Source: Pascua guehoae (taxonomy: Eukaryota > Basidiomycota > Tremellomycetes > Trichosporonales > Trichosporonaceae). From it: a stretch of 64,000 bases of DNA. The DNA lies in the NCBI GenBank assembly GCA_001600415.1, contig BCJX01000001.1:1894040-1958039 (forward strand). The letters are read 5' to 3'. Of the stretch, positions 1 to 11,900 are shown one piece after another. Both the position numbers and the translations under genes were made by a program. The notes under the pieces were generated by a model. The model saw nothing but the letters and a program-made list of their open reading frames with translations, had not been told where the DNA came from and did not search any database. Within the stretch, counting starts at the first letter, position 1, and every line of letters starts with the position of its first letter.

Positions 1-1001
1 AGCCCGTCGTCCCCTTCCACCCCGAGATTGACATGCTCCGCCCCAAATCGCCGCAGCGCAGGCAGCGCCGCGGCCCCCCGCCCCAGGGCCCGCCTGGGTC
101 CCCGCCCACACCGCCGTTCCGCCACGGCCAACATCAGCACCAGCACCAGCACCAGCATCCGGGCCAGGTGATGCGGATGGGCGCACTCACGCCCGCACAG
201 ATGGGCCAGATGGGTATGGGCGGCATGGGCGGCATGGGCGGCGGACCGATGGGTGGCATGGGGATGGGAGGCGGAGGCATGGGAGGTATGGGAACCATGG
301 GGGGCATGGGAGGTATGGCCGGCATGGGCGGTATGCCTGGCGGCCCCGGTATGCCTGCAGGTATGGGCATGGGCATGGGCCTCGGGCTCGGCATGGGCGG
401 CATGCCTAATCCCAGCATGGACATGGGCGGCATGAACCCCATGGGCAGCATGGGTAACATGGGCAACATGGGCAACATGGGAAATATGGGCAACATGCCG
501 CCCAACATGATGGCCCAGATGATGATGGCCCAGATGGGCATGATGATGCCCATGATGCCCGGCGTGCCCGGGATGCAGGGCATGGGCGGCATGAACGGGA
601 TGGGGGGGATGGGAGGGATGGGGGGAATGGGAGGGATGGGAATGCAGGGGATGCAGGGAATGCCGATGGGCGGCGGCATGCCCATGGGCATGGGAGGCAT
701 GGGGATGGGCGGGATGGGCATGGGGAGCAGTGGCATGGGCGGCGGCGGCATGCCCGGCGCAATGGGCATGGGCAACATGTCCCCCGGCATGCTAGCCCTG
801 CCCAACCCCAACCCCAACGCGGGCGGCATGTCACCCATGATGCCCCCGCTCAGCCCCAACATGAGCGACTCACACACCCCCGCCGGCGCAGGGAGCGCGA
901 CGCCCGACGACGAGCAGTGGAGCGGCCACATGGGCCAGCTCGCCATGGGCATGGGGAATATGGGCATGCCGTACCTCGGCCACGGGTATTATCAGGGCTG
1001 A
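1..1001 (+). CDS. Met/Gly-rich low-complexity protein, 3' part
   Basis: This is the C-terminal part of a protein whose 5' end lies outside the window. The frame is open from base 3 and stops with TGA at 999-1001. The visible part starts with a Pro/Arg-rich basic stretch, then a His-Gln run (around 134-162), then about 230 residues built from GGM, GM and GNM units. My hand count is about 79 Met in the last 322 residues, roughly a quarter. The end is less repetitive, with an acidic DDEQW segment and a Tyr-rich tail. No folded domain is visible. I do not recognise the gene. Prion-like RNA-binding proteins and metal-binding Met-rich proteins both have tails of this kind, so no function is assigned. 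The coding call rests on the continuous frame and strongly codon-structured repeats; the minus strand is also open here but only as a mirror of the repeat. Confidence 0.7.
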   Translation, partial: PVVPFHPEIDMLRPKSPQRRQRRGPPPQGPPGSPPTPPFRHGQHQHQHQHQHPGQVMRMGALTPAQMGQMGMGGMGGMGGGPMGGMGMGGGGMGGMGTMGGMGGMAGMGGMPGGPGMPAGMGMGMGLGLGMGGMPNPSMDMGGMNPMGSMGNMGNMGNMGNMGNMPPNMMAQMMMAQMGMMMPMMPGVPGMQGMGGMNGMGGMGGMGGMGGMGMQGMQGMPMGGGMPMGMGGMGMGGMGMGSSGMGGGGMPGAMGMGNMSPGMLALPNPNPNAGGMSPMMPPLSPNMSDSHTPAGAGSATPDDEQWSGHMGQLAMGMGNMGMPYLGHGYYQG

Positions 1002-1040
1002 GAGGGGTGGTTGTATGCATGTCGACGTATAGGACACGCG

Positions 1041-1102
1041 GGTGGGGTGTGCGGGGGTGCGGGGGTGCGGGGGTGCGGGGCGTGAGCGTGAGCGTGAGCG
1101 TG
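1041..1102. repeat. simple repeats, GGGTGCG-like then GTGAGC-like
   Basis: Four tandem GGGTGCG-like units are followed by GTGAGC-like hexamers just downstream of the stop codon at 1001. They are probably in the 3' UTR of the Met/Gly-rich gene. Confidence 0.7.
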
Positions 1103-1405
1103 TTGTGGTCTGCTGTCTCCAGAAAGATCAGCAGCTGTGGCTTGTGGCAGGTCACAGACTAGCAGGCCTGCGAAGCTGAGACGCTCTCGGGGGAAGTGCC
1201 CGCTGCGACTGTGCCTCGACACGGGCAGCCTAGCTTTACCATGCGCCGAACAACATTCAGGTTGCAGCTCGTTCTGGTCAACTGCCACGAACAAGCAAAG
1301 GTCGTACATGTCTGTCTCGGTGCTTCTTGTGGTGTTTCAGAATCAGAGACACAGGTTATAAGTCAGTGGCCCGGCGAACTGCCAGAACAGCATTTCTCAT
1401 GTTGC

Positions 1406-1477
1406 GGTTTGATCGTATAACGGTTAGTACGCAAGATTCTGATTCTTGTAATCTGGGTTCGATTCCCAGTCAGACCT
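1406..1477 (+). tRNA. tRNA-Gln (anticodon CUG)
   Basis: The sequence folds by hand into a full cloverleaf. The acceptor stem GGTTTGA pairs with TCAGACC (one T-G wobble). The D stem is GTAT/GTAC with GG in the loop. The anticodon stem is CAAGA/TCTTG with loop TTCTGAT, giving anticodon CTG for CAG codons. The T stem is CTGGG/CCCAG with loop TTCGATT. The GGTTT acceptor start and the T discriminator base match what I recall of fungal tRNA-Gln. No intron is seen. A run of five T at 1494-1498 is a suitable RNA polymerase III terminator. Confidence 0.94.
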
Positions 1478-1493
1478 GCAAAGTTGTAAAAAC

Positions 1494-1498
1494 TTTTT
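1494..1498 (+). terminator. Pol III T-run after tRNA-Gln
   Basis: Five consecutive T residues lie 17 bases after the tRNA 3' end, the usual kind of RNA polymerase III stop. Confidence 0.7.
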
Positions 1499-2080
1499 GT
1501 CCTCGTGCAACAGGAGAGTGGAGGAGAGGTGGGGATTCGAACAAGGAGATGCTTTTTTGTTGCTAAAGGATGGCATTTAAGTGAGCGCGACTGACGGGTG
1601 CATGTAAGGCCACTGGGTGTGCAGGTCGTCCTTGCATGTCAGCGACAATTGTTTGATGCTGCGGTGGCAGGGGAGCAAGTGCCGGGAGATAGACGGTTGT
1701 GCAAAGAGCCAGATAGCCGGCAGGCCCGGCGACTGTCGACGACGACAGCATCACTCGAGACGCCGCCTGTCCTCCACCCCAACAATGACACGTTCCGTCT
1801 CAGCTGCAACAATGGTCCATACCAGACTGTAACAGTACGGATCCAAGGGTTACCAACACGTACACACTATAACCGTCTCGCGCGAGTCTCACTCGGTTCT
1901 CTCTTCCGCGCCGTGTGTCTCATCTTGTCCAGCTACCTGCAGTAGCCTCCGCGTTCGAAGCCACCATACACGCTACACCTAACGCGCCTCAACATCGCAC
2001 GTCTCCACTACCCTCCACATCCACCCTCCACATCTACCCTCCACAAGCTGCACCTCCTCCCTCCTCGTCTCGTTCACTGC

Positions 2081-5000
2081 CTACCGCATCGACCGCATCG
2101 AGGCAAAGCTGGCCCTGCTCACGGTCCGCTGTCGGCTCGGTGACCGAGGCGGGCTGTACGCCTCCCACTGCTGCACCACCGCCCATCCCTCTCCCGGCTC
2201 AAAGTCGCCCGGGTCCTCGTCATCCAGGAACGGCGAGCGCGGCGTAAAGCTGTTGCGCTTCCGGGGGCGGGGGGATACAGTTCCCAAGCCGCCGCTAGAA
2301 CGGCTGTACGGATGACTGTCGACGCTCAGGTTGGGCGACTCGCATGGCGGCGTTCCACCAGGTGCGGACACGCTGCGAGGCAGTCCCTGATCGTATGAGC
2401 GGGGGGAGGGCGAGTCGGGCCCACGGGGGAACGGCATAGGCACAGACGAGCCCGACGGGGACGTAAAGGGGCTGCTCACGCTTCCGCTCTTGTCCTGCCG
2501 GGGCGAGACGTGTACTTCGACATATGGGTGCCTTTCGTCAGGGACAGCGGGGAACGAGTTTGCAACGGCGGCACTGATGGACGGCACTGGCGAGACGCCG
2601 CGCGAGTACGGGTCCGGCGTGCGTGCGGGGGGCAGGTCGGCCTTGGGCGCGGTGGGGAAGTTTGGCGCGTCGGGCGTGTCAGGTGCACACGCATCGGCGG
2701 CGCCGTCCGGGTCTGCGTCGCCAAACTGGGTGGTCGCTGTCGAGGGCGGTTCGACATTGAGCGTCGGCGCGAGCGAGCCAAACAGGCACGGCGACTCGGG
2801 CTTGGCGGGCTCGTCGCTGTCAACCACGCCGTATGGAGATGGCTCGACGTGCACCTGGATGGGCTTTGGGCGCGGGCTAGTGCCTTGCCTGCCGTTGTCG
2901 CTGCCAGCGTCGACGCTCACTGTCGGCACCGAAGGGAAGCGCGCCTCGTCTGCATTTGCGTTGGCGTCCACATCAGCTCCACCGTTCATTTCCACCGTCT
3001 CTGCCACCACGCCGGTCGGCGATTGCGAACGAAAATTCGCGGCGGCTACTGAAGCGGCGGCGATACCGCCCGCACCAAGGCCGATGGCAGTGCCGCCGGC
3101 GAGGCCTAAACCGGCGCCCTCTCCGTGGGTAATTGTTGCAGAGCTTCCCGCAATCGACCTTGGACCCTGGTCACTAGTCCCCGGAGCCACAGACGGCGTC
3201 CCAGTCGCGGCTTCTTTATTTTCGTCTCGAAAAAATCGTTCCTGGAGGTCCTCAAACCGAAACTCGAGCTCCGAGCTCGCACGGGCAGGCGGGATCGACG
3301 ATCGGTTCGAGAGTACCTCGTCGACGCCGTCGGACATTGACGACGCACGCTTCGATGCGGTCACCTTGTTGCCCGCCTCATCGTCGTCCTCGTCCCCACG
3401 CACAGACGCCGCGCCGCCAGTCACGCTCACAATATCGCTGTCGTCATCGAGGGCGGGCGAAGGTTGGCTCGGGTCCGCTTGCGGGGTCGCTTCCCGCTCA
3501 CCATCGCCTGTTGGTCGATCGAGGCTCGCAGGCGAAACGTCACGGTTGCGGCCTGATGTATCCGCGTCAAGAGTGATGGCATGGGCCAGCGGCGTACGGC
3601 AGTCGTCGTCAATGCTCCGCTTGGACGCAGAGCCGGGGACAGAGAGCGACGGCAGCTCAACACTGTCTTCGCTGCGCTCGCTCCGGTCATCGGGCACCTC
3701 CTTCTCAGCAGAGGTCACTTCGGAATCGACCGCAGCGACCTCTACCGCTGGAGCGACGGATTCGGTGGCTGTTGGTTGTGGTGCCGCAGAGTAGTCAGAT
3801 TTGGTTTCAGAGGCCGACTCGATGATCTTCGCGGTGACAGGTGACTCGGGCATGCAGGGAGTAGAATCCTGAGCGCCAGTGACCGACGTTGTCGCCTCTG
3901 TGGGCGTCGTCTCCTCCGCTACACCTGTCGGCGCACGCGTGTCGACCTCCAGCGCAGACGCGTCAACAGAAGACTTCTCCACAGTCGGCTTCGCCTCAGT
4001 TTCCTCGGTAGACCCCTTTGCCGTGTCCTCCTTCGGTACCACCGTGTCAGAGAGAGCTGCGACAGTTGCCGCACCGGCTCCAGCGGCAACCGCGGCAACG
4101 CCCACGGCAGCTGGGGTGAGGGTCTCGGTAGAAGACGAGTCGTGTCCGCTGGTCGGCTTGGCAAGAATGGGCGCTGTCGTGGGCTGAGTGGGACTGGGTT
4201 CAGTTTCAGTTTCATTCGCAGACTCGTCCGCCGCGCTCTCCTCAGGCGCCGGTGCCAGCCCAGGCGCCGCCCGGGTTGGCGTCTCGGGTTCAGTCTTGGC
4301 TTCTTCCATGGAAACGTCGGCGACCTCCCCGGCTTCTGCATCGGCGAGCTTTGCGTCACTGGCCCCGCTCTGCGACGTCGTGTCGTCACGGTCGTCAACA
4401 CTGAGCTCAGCTAACCTGTCGCCCAGGTCACCGTCACGGCTCTCTGCACGCGAGCTGGACCCCGCAACGCTGTCTGCGTCGAGCATGCGGCGCGCCTGGC
4501 GCGGTGTGCTGGTAGGCGTGCTGACGCCACTGACGTCCTGGAGGTTTGTCGTCTCCTCGGTTGTTGATACAGGGTCGTATTGGCTAACGAGCGACGACGA
4601 GATGCTTGCAGACGATGAAATCGGGGCACTGGCACCGTTCGCAGCCACGACGCCGGTGGCAGCGAGCGAGAGGTTTCCGGGGACCAGGTCGTACGCGGGT
4701 GGTGGAAGGGACGTGTTTGCCGTCGCGACGGGCGTAGAAGGCATGGAGCGCTCGGACGCATCCTCACCCGCCTCGGCACGCGTCGAGCTTGGCGTCATTG
4801 CCCCCGTCCGGTCGTCCTCTGGGAGAGAGCTCACAACCAGCTGAGGTGGGCTGGGCGCGCCGGGAGATGTGGCGGGCGACGACTTGGGTGACGTCACAGC
4901 CGAGCCTGAACCACCGACAGTGGACGACGGCGCCGAAGCTGAGGCTGTGACGGAGGCCGTCTCGGCGGTGGCGTCGGCGTTGGTCTCCGCACTAGGCTCC

Positions 5001-5772
5001 GCATTAGCTTCCACAGTGGTGTCGGTGCCCGTCTCTGCGCTGGTCTCGGTGGCGGCCTCTGGGACGGTCCCCGTGGTAGTGGCCTCTGTGCTGGCGTCGG
5101 GCTTGGCCTCTGCGTTGCCCTCCGCGCCGGCCTCAACAATGGTCTCGGCACTGGTCTCCGTGCTGGCCTCAGGGCTTGGCTCTTGGGGCGCATCAACTGT
5201 AGACTCTGCGACCAGCGCAGCAGCAACGCCCGTCGTCGAGTCGGCCGCAGAATCTGCAGTCGAATCGGATCGCACAGACCTGCCCGTTAACGACGGGGTC
5301 AAGTCTGTGGGACGGATGATGGCTGTCCCTGCGCGCTCGCCACTAGGGATACGGTTCCCAATCATGCCACGGCTGCCCGTCGAGACCTGGCGCAGCGCCG
5401 GCGGCGTGCCCTTTCCAACTAAACCGGCCGTCTTGGGATCTAAGCCTGGTAACCGATTGCCCACCATGCCGCCGCGGGCATACGAAGAACGGTTCGACGA
5501 GCCATAGACGGGGTCGACGGGGACGAGGGGCACAGCCGACGCATTGTTGAACTTTGCAATTCGGTCTCTGAGCGAGCCCGAAACGATCCGCTGTGGCGGG
5601 TGCGAGGAGGGGGACGTGGGACGGCCGCCGGGCGACGACGAGCGTTCAGACCCAGACCTGTGTGTGGGTCAGTGCTTGTAGATCCGCGCTGGTGTGAGAC
5701 GCGGCGCCGACAGTGTGGCTCGGCACGACGCGTCGCCGCCGCACAGTCAGTGAGATGGAGGCAGACGTACAT
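2081..5772 (-). CDS. large Ala/Ser/Thr/Glu-rich disordered protein, unrecognised
   Basis: One long exon (5657-2081) gives about 1,190 residues. It begins MSGSERSSSPGG and has a conserved-looking N-terminal motif SLRDRIAKFNN, followed by GN-R-(L/I)-P repeats. Next come long Ala/Thr/Glu-rich repeats (ETSAETG-type), a Gly/Ala-rich hydrophobic stretch and an SP-rich C-terminus ending in a TAG stop. The best start joins AT (5772-5771) to G (5657) across a GTACGT...CAG intron (5658-5770, 113 bases), so the ATG is made by splicing. The internal ATG at 5533 would remove the conserved motif. The composition suggests a largely unstructured scaffold. RDRIAxFN motifs near the N-terminus remind me of fungal actin-patch or cell-cortex proteins (Aim21-like), but this is only an impression. 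Its neighbours are convergent tRNA-Gln and divergent NNF1. Confidence 0.75.
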
Positions 5773-6720
5773 TTGGGCAACGCTCGCGGTGGTGAGTCAC
5801 AGGTCCGAGGTCGCTAAAGTGGGATGAGACGAGGGCTGCGCGTGTCAGCGGTGGAGCCGGGTCGGGGACCTTTGGTAGACGGACCTGTTGCACGCGACTC
5901 GCAGGGCAACGTAAAGTCGAGGGGACGTGGCGTCAAGCCAGTGTCGGGTGGGGGGAAGAGTGCGAGTAGCGATGGGATTGTAAAGGAGAGTGGGGAGATG
6001 GGGGGATGACGAGATGGTTGAGTTGGAGTGAAAGAAAGGAAGGCGGCGGCGGCGAGAAGGAAATGATCAGATCCAAATGAACGAATGGCCGGCCATGTGA
6101 AAGCTAGGTAGGCAAGGGGGGGGGGGGGGGGGGNGTAACGGGGNGGCAAGGGCAATTACGTGCGGGAATCAATCTGGCAGCAGCCAAGAGTGTGGATGAG
6201 AGGGGGGGGGGGGGGGGGTGTAACGGGGAGGCAAGGGCAATTACGTGCGGGAATCAATCTGGCAGCAGCCAAGAGTGTGGATGAGACGTCAGGAGTCACA
6301 CAGAGCCCAGCCAGCCAGCAGCCAGCCTGTACGCTGGAGCCAGGCCCCGCCCCGCCCCGCCCCACCCGCCGGCAGCCAGGTGAGCCAGGCGGCAAGTCCC
6401 GTGATGCCCGTTCGGTGCCGCATGTTGCTCGGCGCGACGCGTGCTACGTTATTGCCCCTAGACGCACCTCCGGATCCTCTTCGGAGCGCTCAGACCACGG
6501 CAGAGTCGCCCCCTGCGCCCCCGCCAGCCCGCTGACCCCGGCTGACGCGCTTGCCACGCTAGTGCCAGGGTCACTTCTATTACTTCCGTCATCACATTCG
6601 CTCCACCCTATCAAATGACACGGCATTAAATCCCTCCCTTGTCCCACCTTGCCTCTGTTTACACCAACAACAACAATCTCGACGAAACTTTCCGACACCA
6701 CTCAAGCACATCCACCTACC
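5773..6720. other. divergent promoter region with tandem duplication
   Basis: This roughly 950-bp intergenic region separates the minus-strand Ser/Glu-rich gene from NNF1 on the plus strand. It holds an 85-bp tandem duplication with poly-G runs (6116-6285) and two ambiguous bases (6134, 6144). No gene is seen. Confidence 0.6.
6116..6285. repeat. 85-bp tandem duplication with poly-G and N bases
   Basis: Two nearly identical units each consist of a long G run, GTAACGGGG, GGCAAGGGCAATTACGTG and a shared segment ending GTGTGGATGAG. GTAACG occurs at 6135 and again at 6220, a period of 85. The first copy contains N at 6134 and 6144. It may be a real duplication or a mis-assembly at a homopolymer. 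Confidence 0.85.
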
Positions 6721-8504
6721 ATGCCGCTCGCCCGTACCCCGCCACTCAAGGGCTCACAACCCCCACGGAGCCGCGAGGACACATTCTCGCCTTCCAAGGC
6801 GTTTCAGTCGCACAATCCCGGCGTTGTGCACTCTCCAGCCGGGGGAGGGAGCCGTCCGCCGCCGAAACATGTCGAGGATGCGATGGACATCGATGCAGAT
6901 ATGGAGGATGTGCCTTCAAGCTTACCCAAGGCCGGTCCCTCTGGCGCCTCTGGATCCACAGCGGCTCCGAAATCAGCGAGCACACATGGTATTTCAACGA
7001 CACCCCCTGGCCCCGCCCCACAACCGCCCGCACGCGCCGACGACGGGGATACTCCCATGGCCGAACCCGAGCCAGAGCCAGAACCTCCACGCACGCCTCC
7101 CTCCGCGGTCATACCGTCTTCACAGAACATCACGGCCACCACGCCCGTCCAGCCGACTACCCCCGGGCGCGGCCGTGCTCGTGCACTGCGTCTCTCCCGC
7201 GCCGCGTCCACGGTACTCTCTGACGACGACGAGGCCGCACCCCCCGCGGCCACGACGCCGGGACGAAACGACGACGACCCCGTGTCGCGGAGAGAGAGCC
7301 GGCTGCATCGACGGGAACGCGCACGGACCCCGGCCGAGGTGCTCGCGGAACCCGCTGTACCCATCGTGGACGAGCAGGCGGGGGACGCAGCGTACGGGCG
7401 GTACTATGAGCAGCTGATGCGGACGCTCAAGGTCAATGCCGTCGAGAGGGGCCTGGGAAAGTTGACGTGAGTGGATGCGGGGTGTACTATACTGGCTGGA
7501 CGTGGGGCCTGCCAACCGGAGGCGTTGACAGACCCCGCGACTGGGCGGCCAGTCGATGAGGGTCAATGCTGCGGCTATCGTGACGGACTCGTCGCTCAAT
7601 GCTAATTCGCAGCCTCGAACACATGAAAGAATGTTTCCCCCTCATCGAGGCGGGAAAGAGCGAGACCATGGCCCAAGTGTGGGAAAGCCTCATGTGGAAG
7701 CTGCGCACGGATACTCTTGATGGCTCGGTCAAGCTCCTCGAGCACTATGACGTCGCAAAGAAGCTGAAGCGGTTTGCCGACGTGGTCGACGACGCGCGCG
7801 AGTGGACAAGAGAACACCCCGGCGAGGGACGGCCGGATGCGTGGAGGTGAGTCTTGTCGGAGATGACAGTGTGGGCCAAACAATGCGTCGCTACGAGATG
7901 GCAAGATGTTCGTTCAATGTGGCAACACTGTCTTGATACCTAGTCCCGATTTCCTCAGTGCCACGTCATGGTCTCTCATCCTCATCAACACCCGCTCACC
8001 CCCAGACCCGACTTGAAACCTGATGTCATCTCCGCGGCGGTCAATGTCGACGTCTACGACGAGTCGTGGGAACACCTGCGCAACGAGTACATTTCGGTGC
8101 GTATTCCGTCGGCGTCCAGGACGTGATACTTGTGACGGTGTGCTAACATTAGCTATCCAAGGAATGCGGCGAACGGCTGCGTGCGGTCGAGGCCAAGCGC
8201 GCGCTGTTGGCCAACGTCGATGACGGCGTGTCGGTTGCCGTCGCCGAATTGGCAAAGGTGCGTCTGCGTTTGTCTGCGTGTCTGTGTTTGTCTGCGTTAG
8301 TTTGCGTTGGATGGCCGTTCCCAAAGGCAATCGTATAGTTTGTGCCTACACCCGACACTTAGTTGCAGCCCGAACTTGGCTCAGTAGTGACCCCACCGTC
8401 CTTGGTCGCCCATACTAACACTTCAGTCCAACGAGCTCCTCAAGGGATTCCCGTCACAGGAGATGTTACAGTGGGCCGAGGACGTGCAAGCCGAGATGCG
8501 CTAG
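6721..8504 (+). CDS. NNF1: kinetochore MIND-complex subunit Nnf1 (PMF1) homologue
   Basis: Five exons (6721-7466, 7613-7846, 8006-8096, 8153-8257, 8427-8504) join in frame to about 417 residues. The first about 220 residues are a Pro/Ser-rich disordered tail with a DIDADMED acidic patch. The conserved part starts near YYEQLMRTLK and runs through LEHMKECFPLI, WESLMWKLRTDT and HYDVAKKLKRF. This pattern (a Cys-Phe-Pro after the first helix, then an invariant-looking 'Leu-Asn/Asp-Leu' helix) is that of the Nnf1/PMF1 family. The family is an alpha-helical component of the Mtw1/MIND complex that links inner kinetochore to Ndc80. The start at 6721 is the first ATG of the frame, in a good context (CTACC before it). 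The long N-terminal tail is larger than in the short yeast protein. Identification is by pattern, not by search. Confidence 0.75.
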
Positions 8505-8978
8505 GGGTGTAAAGTGCATGTCGTTTGTACCCTCCTGTTGCCCTGGCACGACACATATAGTCTCTCCAGTCCACCCAGCCCTCGCGGCGGGAGCTGTATT
8601 CATACATGTACACTATGTAATGAGCTGCAAACCGTTACAATGGACAGCCTCGACTCTAAATGTCTCGGCGTGCGGCACTGCAGGTGGTTGCTTGTTCGTT
8701 CTAGATTGCAAGATGGGAAGAAGTCATGAAATGCCCTACGCCCAATAGTGGTAGTAAGTGGGCAGACATTGTGCGTTTTTGCCCAACACAAATTATACAC
8801 TACGATGTGGTTACTACGGCAGAACGCGGATCGTGTGTTTTTGGCGAAGGTGGGAAACACACTACACGAAACGTCACATCTTTTTACAATTGATGGTGTG
8901 TTTCCCGGAGCAGTGGCGCCGAGCACAAAAAGTGGCACAAGTGGCAGCTCCTAGCTCCAAACCTTTACCACTACGCGG
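8505..8978. other. intergenic region between convergent genes
   Basis: This stretch lies between the 3' ends of NNF1 and the furin/EGF-like gene. I see no gene or repeat in it. Confidence 0.6.
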
Positions 8979-11900
8979 TCACACGACACCATGCTGGCGC
9001 CGCCCAAGCGCCGGCCACAGCTCACGCAGCATATCGACATCGACGACAGGCACGGCGCCCGTATCCCCCGTGTTCTGGGGGCTGAGTTCTCGCATGCGCG
9101 GTGGCGGCGGTGGGCCCGGGAGAGTGGGGGTTGGCGGGGCGGGGAAGGTGGTGGTGTGGTATGGCCCAGTGACCGTGTCCATGGAGAGCACGGTGTGTGG
9201 GCGGACGGGACGGAAACGCACGGGTGTCGGGGAAGGAAGATGCATGGGGGCGAAGACGGGGGTGTTGGGGCTGAGGTTAGGTTTGGGTGTGTACGGCGGT
9301 GGTGAGGTGCAGCGTGCGTGTGGACAGTGGCGGTCGTGGGAGGCATAGTCTGGGCCGGTGGCGGTGGCTGGGCCCGTGGTGTTGCCGGGGCCCAGGGGGT
9401 GCTTGACGTCGTATGGCGTGTCCCACTGCTTGTGAGATTCGTTCGTGGGCATCGCACCGGCATGTGTTTGGGTCTGGGTCTGATTCTTGCCCAGCACAAG
9501 CTCGCGAAGCTTGATGCGTCCTTGCGCGTCCTTTGTGGCGTCGCCGTCAGCTTCTCGCCCACTGCCGCCCCGTTGGCCCCGCCGAAAGCGTGACAGGTTA
9601 AACCACCGCTCCAAGCGGAGCCAGTCGAGGCGGCGCGTGACTGCCTGGTTGTCGAGGTTGCGTGCAAATTCTGCGGTTGCGGCGCGCGTACGCTTGCGTT
9701 GGTGGCGGACGTAGAATGCCGCGAGGAGGGCGAGGACAAAGAAGGGGAGAGCGGCGAGCGCAACACCACTACGACCCTTGGTGGGGTCGAGGAGGGATGA
9801 GAGGCACAGTCCCAAACCCGTGGCGTATGCCGTGCAGTTGGCTGCTACGCAGGTTCCGTCACGGAGCACGAAGCTGTCTGTGCAACCTGTACAGCCCCCC
9901 TCGATACATGATTTGCACCCGGAGTCACAAGCGACGCACTTCGCGCTCCCAGAGGGAAGGTATGTCCCTTGTGAGCAGTATGGCACACAACGGCCGCCCG
10001 AAAGCACGGGCCGCGAGGCTGGGCATGAGGCGCACGCGTCTGGTCGTCCGGCAGCCGTGCATGTGGCACAGTCGGGGTGACACGGTGCACATGTCTGGTT
10101 TACCTGGACAGTGTTGGTCGGACATGATGCGACGCAAGTGCCATCTGAGGCTAGACCGCTAGGGCAGGACGTGCAGTAGGACGATGAGCCGATGCAGGTG
10201 TTGCATGTCGGATCGCATTCTGGTGTGTGAGCTAAGTCTGGTTAGAGGAGTACCAGCTCACTCGTGCAGGTTCGGTTGTTTGCAAAATACCCCTCATCGC
10301 AAGACTTGACACACGCCGTGCCATTGAGGACGAAGCCGTCGTTACACTTGTCACACTGCGCTGGGAGCCCGCTGTACGCTCCTGCTGGCGTGGAGCAGCT
10401 CGCACAACCAATAGGACATGCTGAGGAGTTAGTCTCGAGGTTATGTTCCTAACTCACATTCGCAAACATTTTTCTGATAATCGGCGACAAAAACGCCGGG
10501 AAGCTTGGTCCAAGTGAGGCACACGCCAGTCGTCACATTTACGTCTGCGCATGTGCCCTGGAAACGAGCGCGAGGTGAGACGCATTCGAAGCAGTCTCGA
10601 GTAGATGGACCGAAACACGACTTGCACGCCGAGGAGCATCTGGTGGGTTAGATGGAGTGCGACAAGGATTAACCCACCGCTGGCATGATGAGGAAGCGTC
10701 GTCCCAATATTGCCCCGCCTTGCACTGAATGCGTTGCGTGCAAGTAATTCCTCCGCTGGTGGAGAGAATATAATTCGCAAAGCACGAAGTACACGCTGGC
10801 GCATCTGTCGTACCTGCCTCCAAAGTACAAGTGGCACAGTTGCTGGGACATGCTGGGGTGTCAGCAAAAACAAAACGACGCAGTGCCACACTCGCACGCA
10901 CAGAGGCACCGCCCGTCGGCCGTCTGGAAAAATCCGTCGGCACACGCATTGCACTGCCGCCCCGATGTCGCGTTGTTGGTCACGAACCCAGCTGCACACG
11001 TGCAGCTTCCGTCTGGAGCACACACCCCATGCTCGCAGTTACACACTGGTGTCAGCTTTCTCACACACAAGAACAGCTTACGAAGAGGAGATGTTGCAAG
11101 GCACCCGCCACTGCCCGTGATTCCATCGTCACATGTTCCACAGTCAACAGGGCATGCTGGTTGTCAGCTGAACTTCACGAACGTCCGAGTGTCGTAGCTC
11201 ACCTTTGCAAGATGGTCCAAAAAAGCCGTTGGCGCACACCTCGCACGCCGCACCTGCCCATCCAGGGCTACAGGTACAGCTCGCAGTGTCGTTTCTCGGC
11301 GAACAGATTCCTCCAGACGCACAGGGCGGGTCGCATGCGGCTGTCACGTTAGCTTGGCGGTCACATTGTTTCATCAGGGAAGTAAGGAATTTGAGACGCG
11401 TGCAGATTCCAACACACCAAGGAAGCCATCACACACTAAATCGCGCCACTCCACGAGCCACACGCCGTCGTCACGTTGCACTCAGCATCACATGATTAGA
11501 CGTACCAGAAGCAAAGCCCTTGATCGCACTGGCCCCACCTGGAAACTGGGCAGAATCTGGAATGGCGCCCCACACTGCTTGTCCCGGAGCGAGGAGCGCG
11601 TACCATCCGTCGGGGAGGAAGGCACTGCGCCAGAATACTGTATCAGTCGACGCGACTGCCGTCGACTCGTTCGCAGTGATGCTACCAGAGTTGACATCCG
11701 GAAGGGTGTGTGCGACCCCTGCGCCACGGTACGCCGCCACAGGGAAGGTCACTGGCACAGAAGGAGGAAGGACCGCCACGCCATAGCCGTCACGCGACTG
11801 GGTGGTGGCGAAGGGGGATGAGAGGGTGAGGTTTGTGTAGTTTGCTGGATAGATGGCGGGGATGAGAGCGGTGTCGGATGCGGCGTCCGAGGCGAGGACT

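Larger units (their letters stand above)
1002..2080. other. intergenic region between convergent genes, with a tRNA
   Basis: This 1.1-kb stretch separates the 3' ends of two convergent protein genes. It holds a GC-rich simple repeat at about 1041-1102 (GGGTGCG-type then GTGAGC-type units) and the tRNA-Gln gene at 1406-1477. I see no other gene in it. Confidence 0.6.

Noticed and set aside
134..967. A 277-codon open frame on the minus strand opposite the Met-rich gene.
   Set aside because: It mirrors the ATGGGC repeat (encoding Pro/Ile/Met), has no domain and no independent start. It is a by-product of repeat codon use.
1527..1545. A B-box-like TTCGAA segment close to tRNA-Gln that could mark a second tRNA.
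   Set aside because: On neither strand do the flanks form T, anticodon or acceptor stems.
2490..5507. Long plus-strand frames of 434, 218 and 212 codons opposite the Ser/Glu-rich gene.
   Set aside because: They are Ala/Ser/Thr low-complexity shadows of the GC-rich minus-strand exon. The minus frame is single, longer and has a conserved N-terminal motif and a clear stop.
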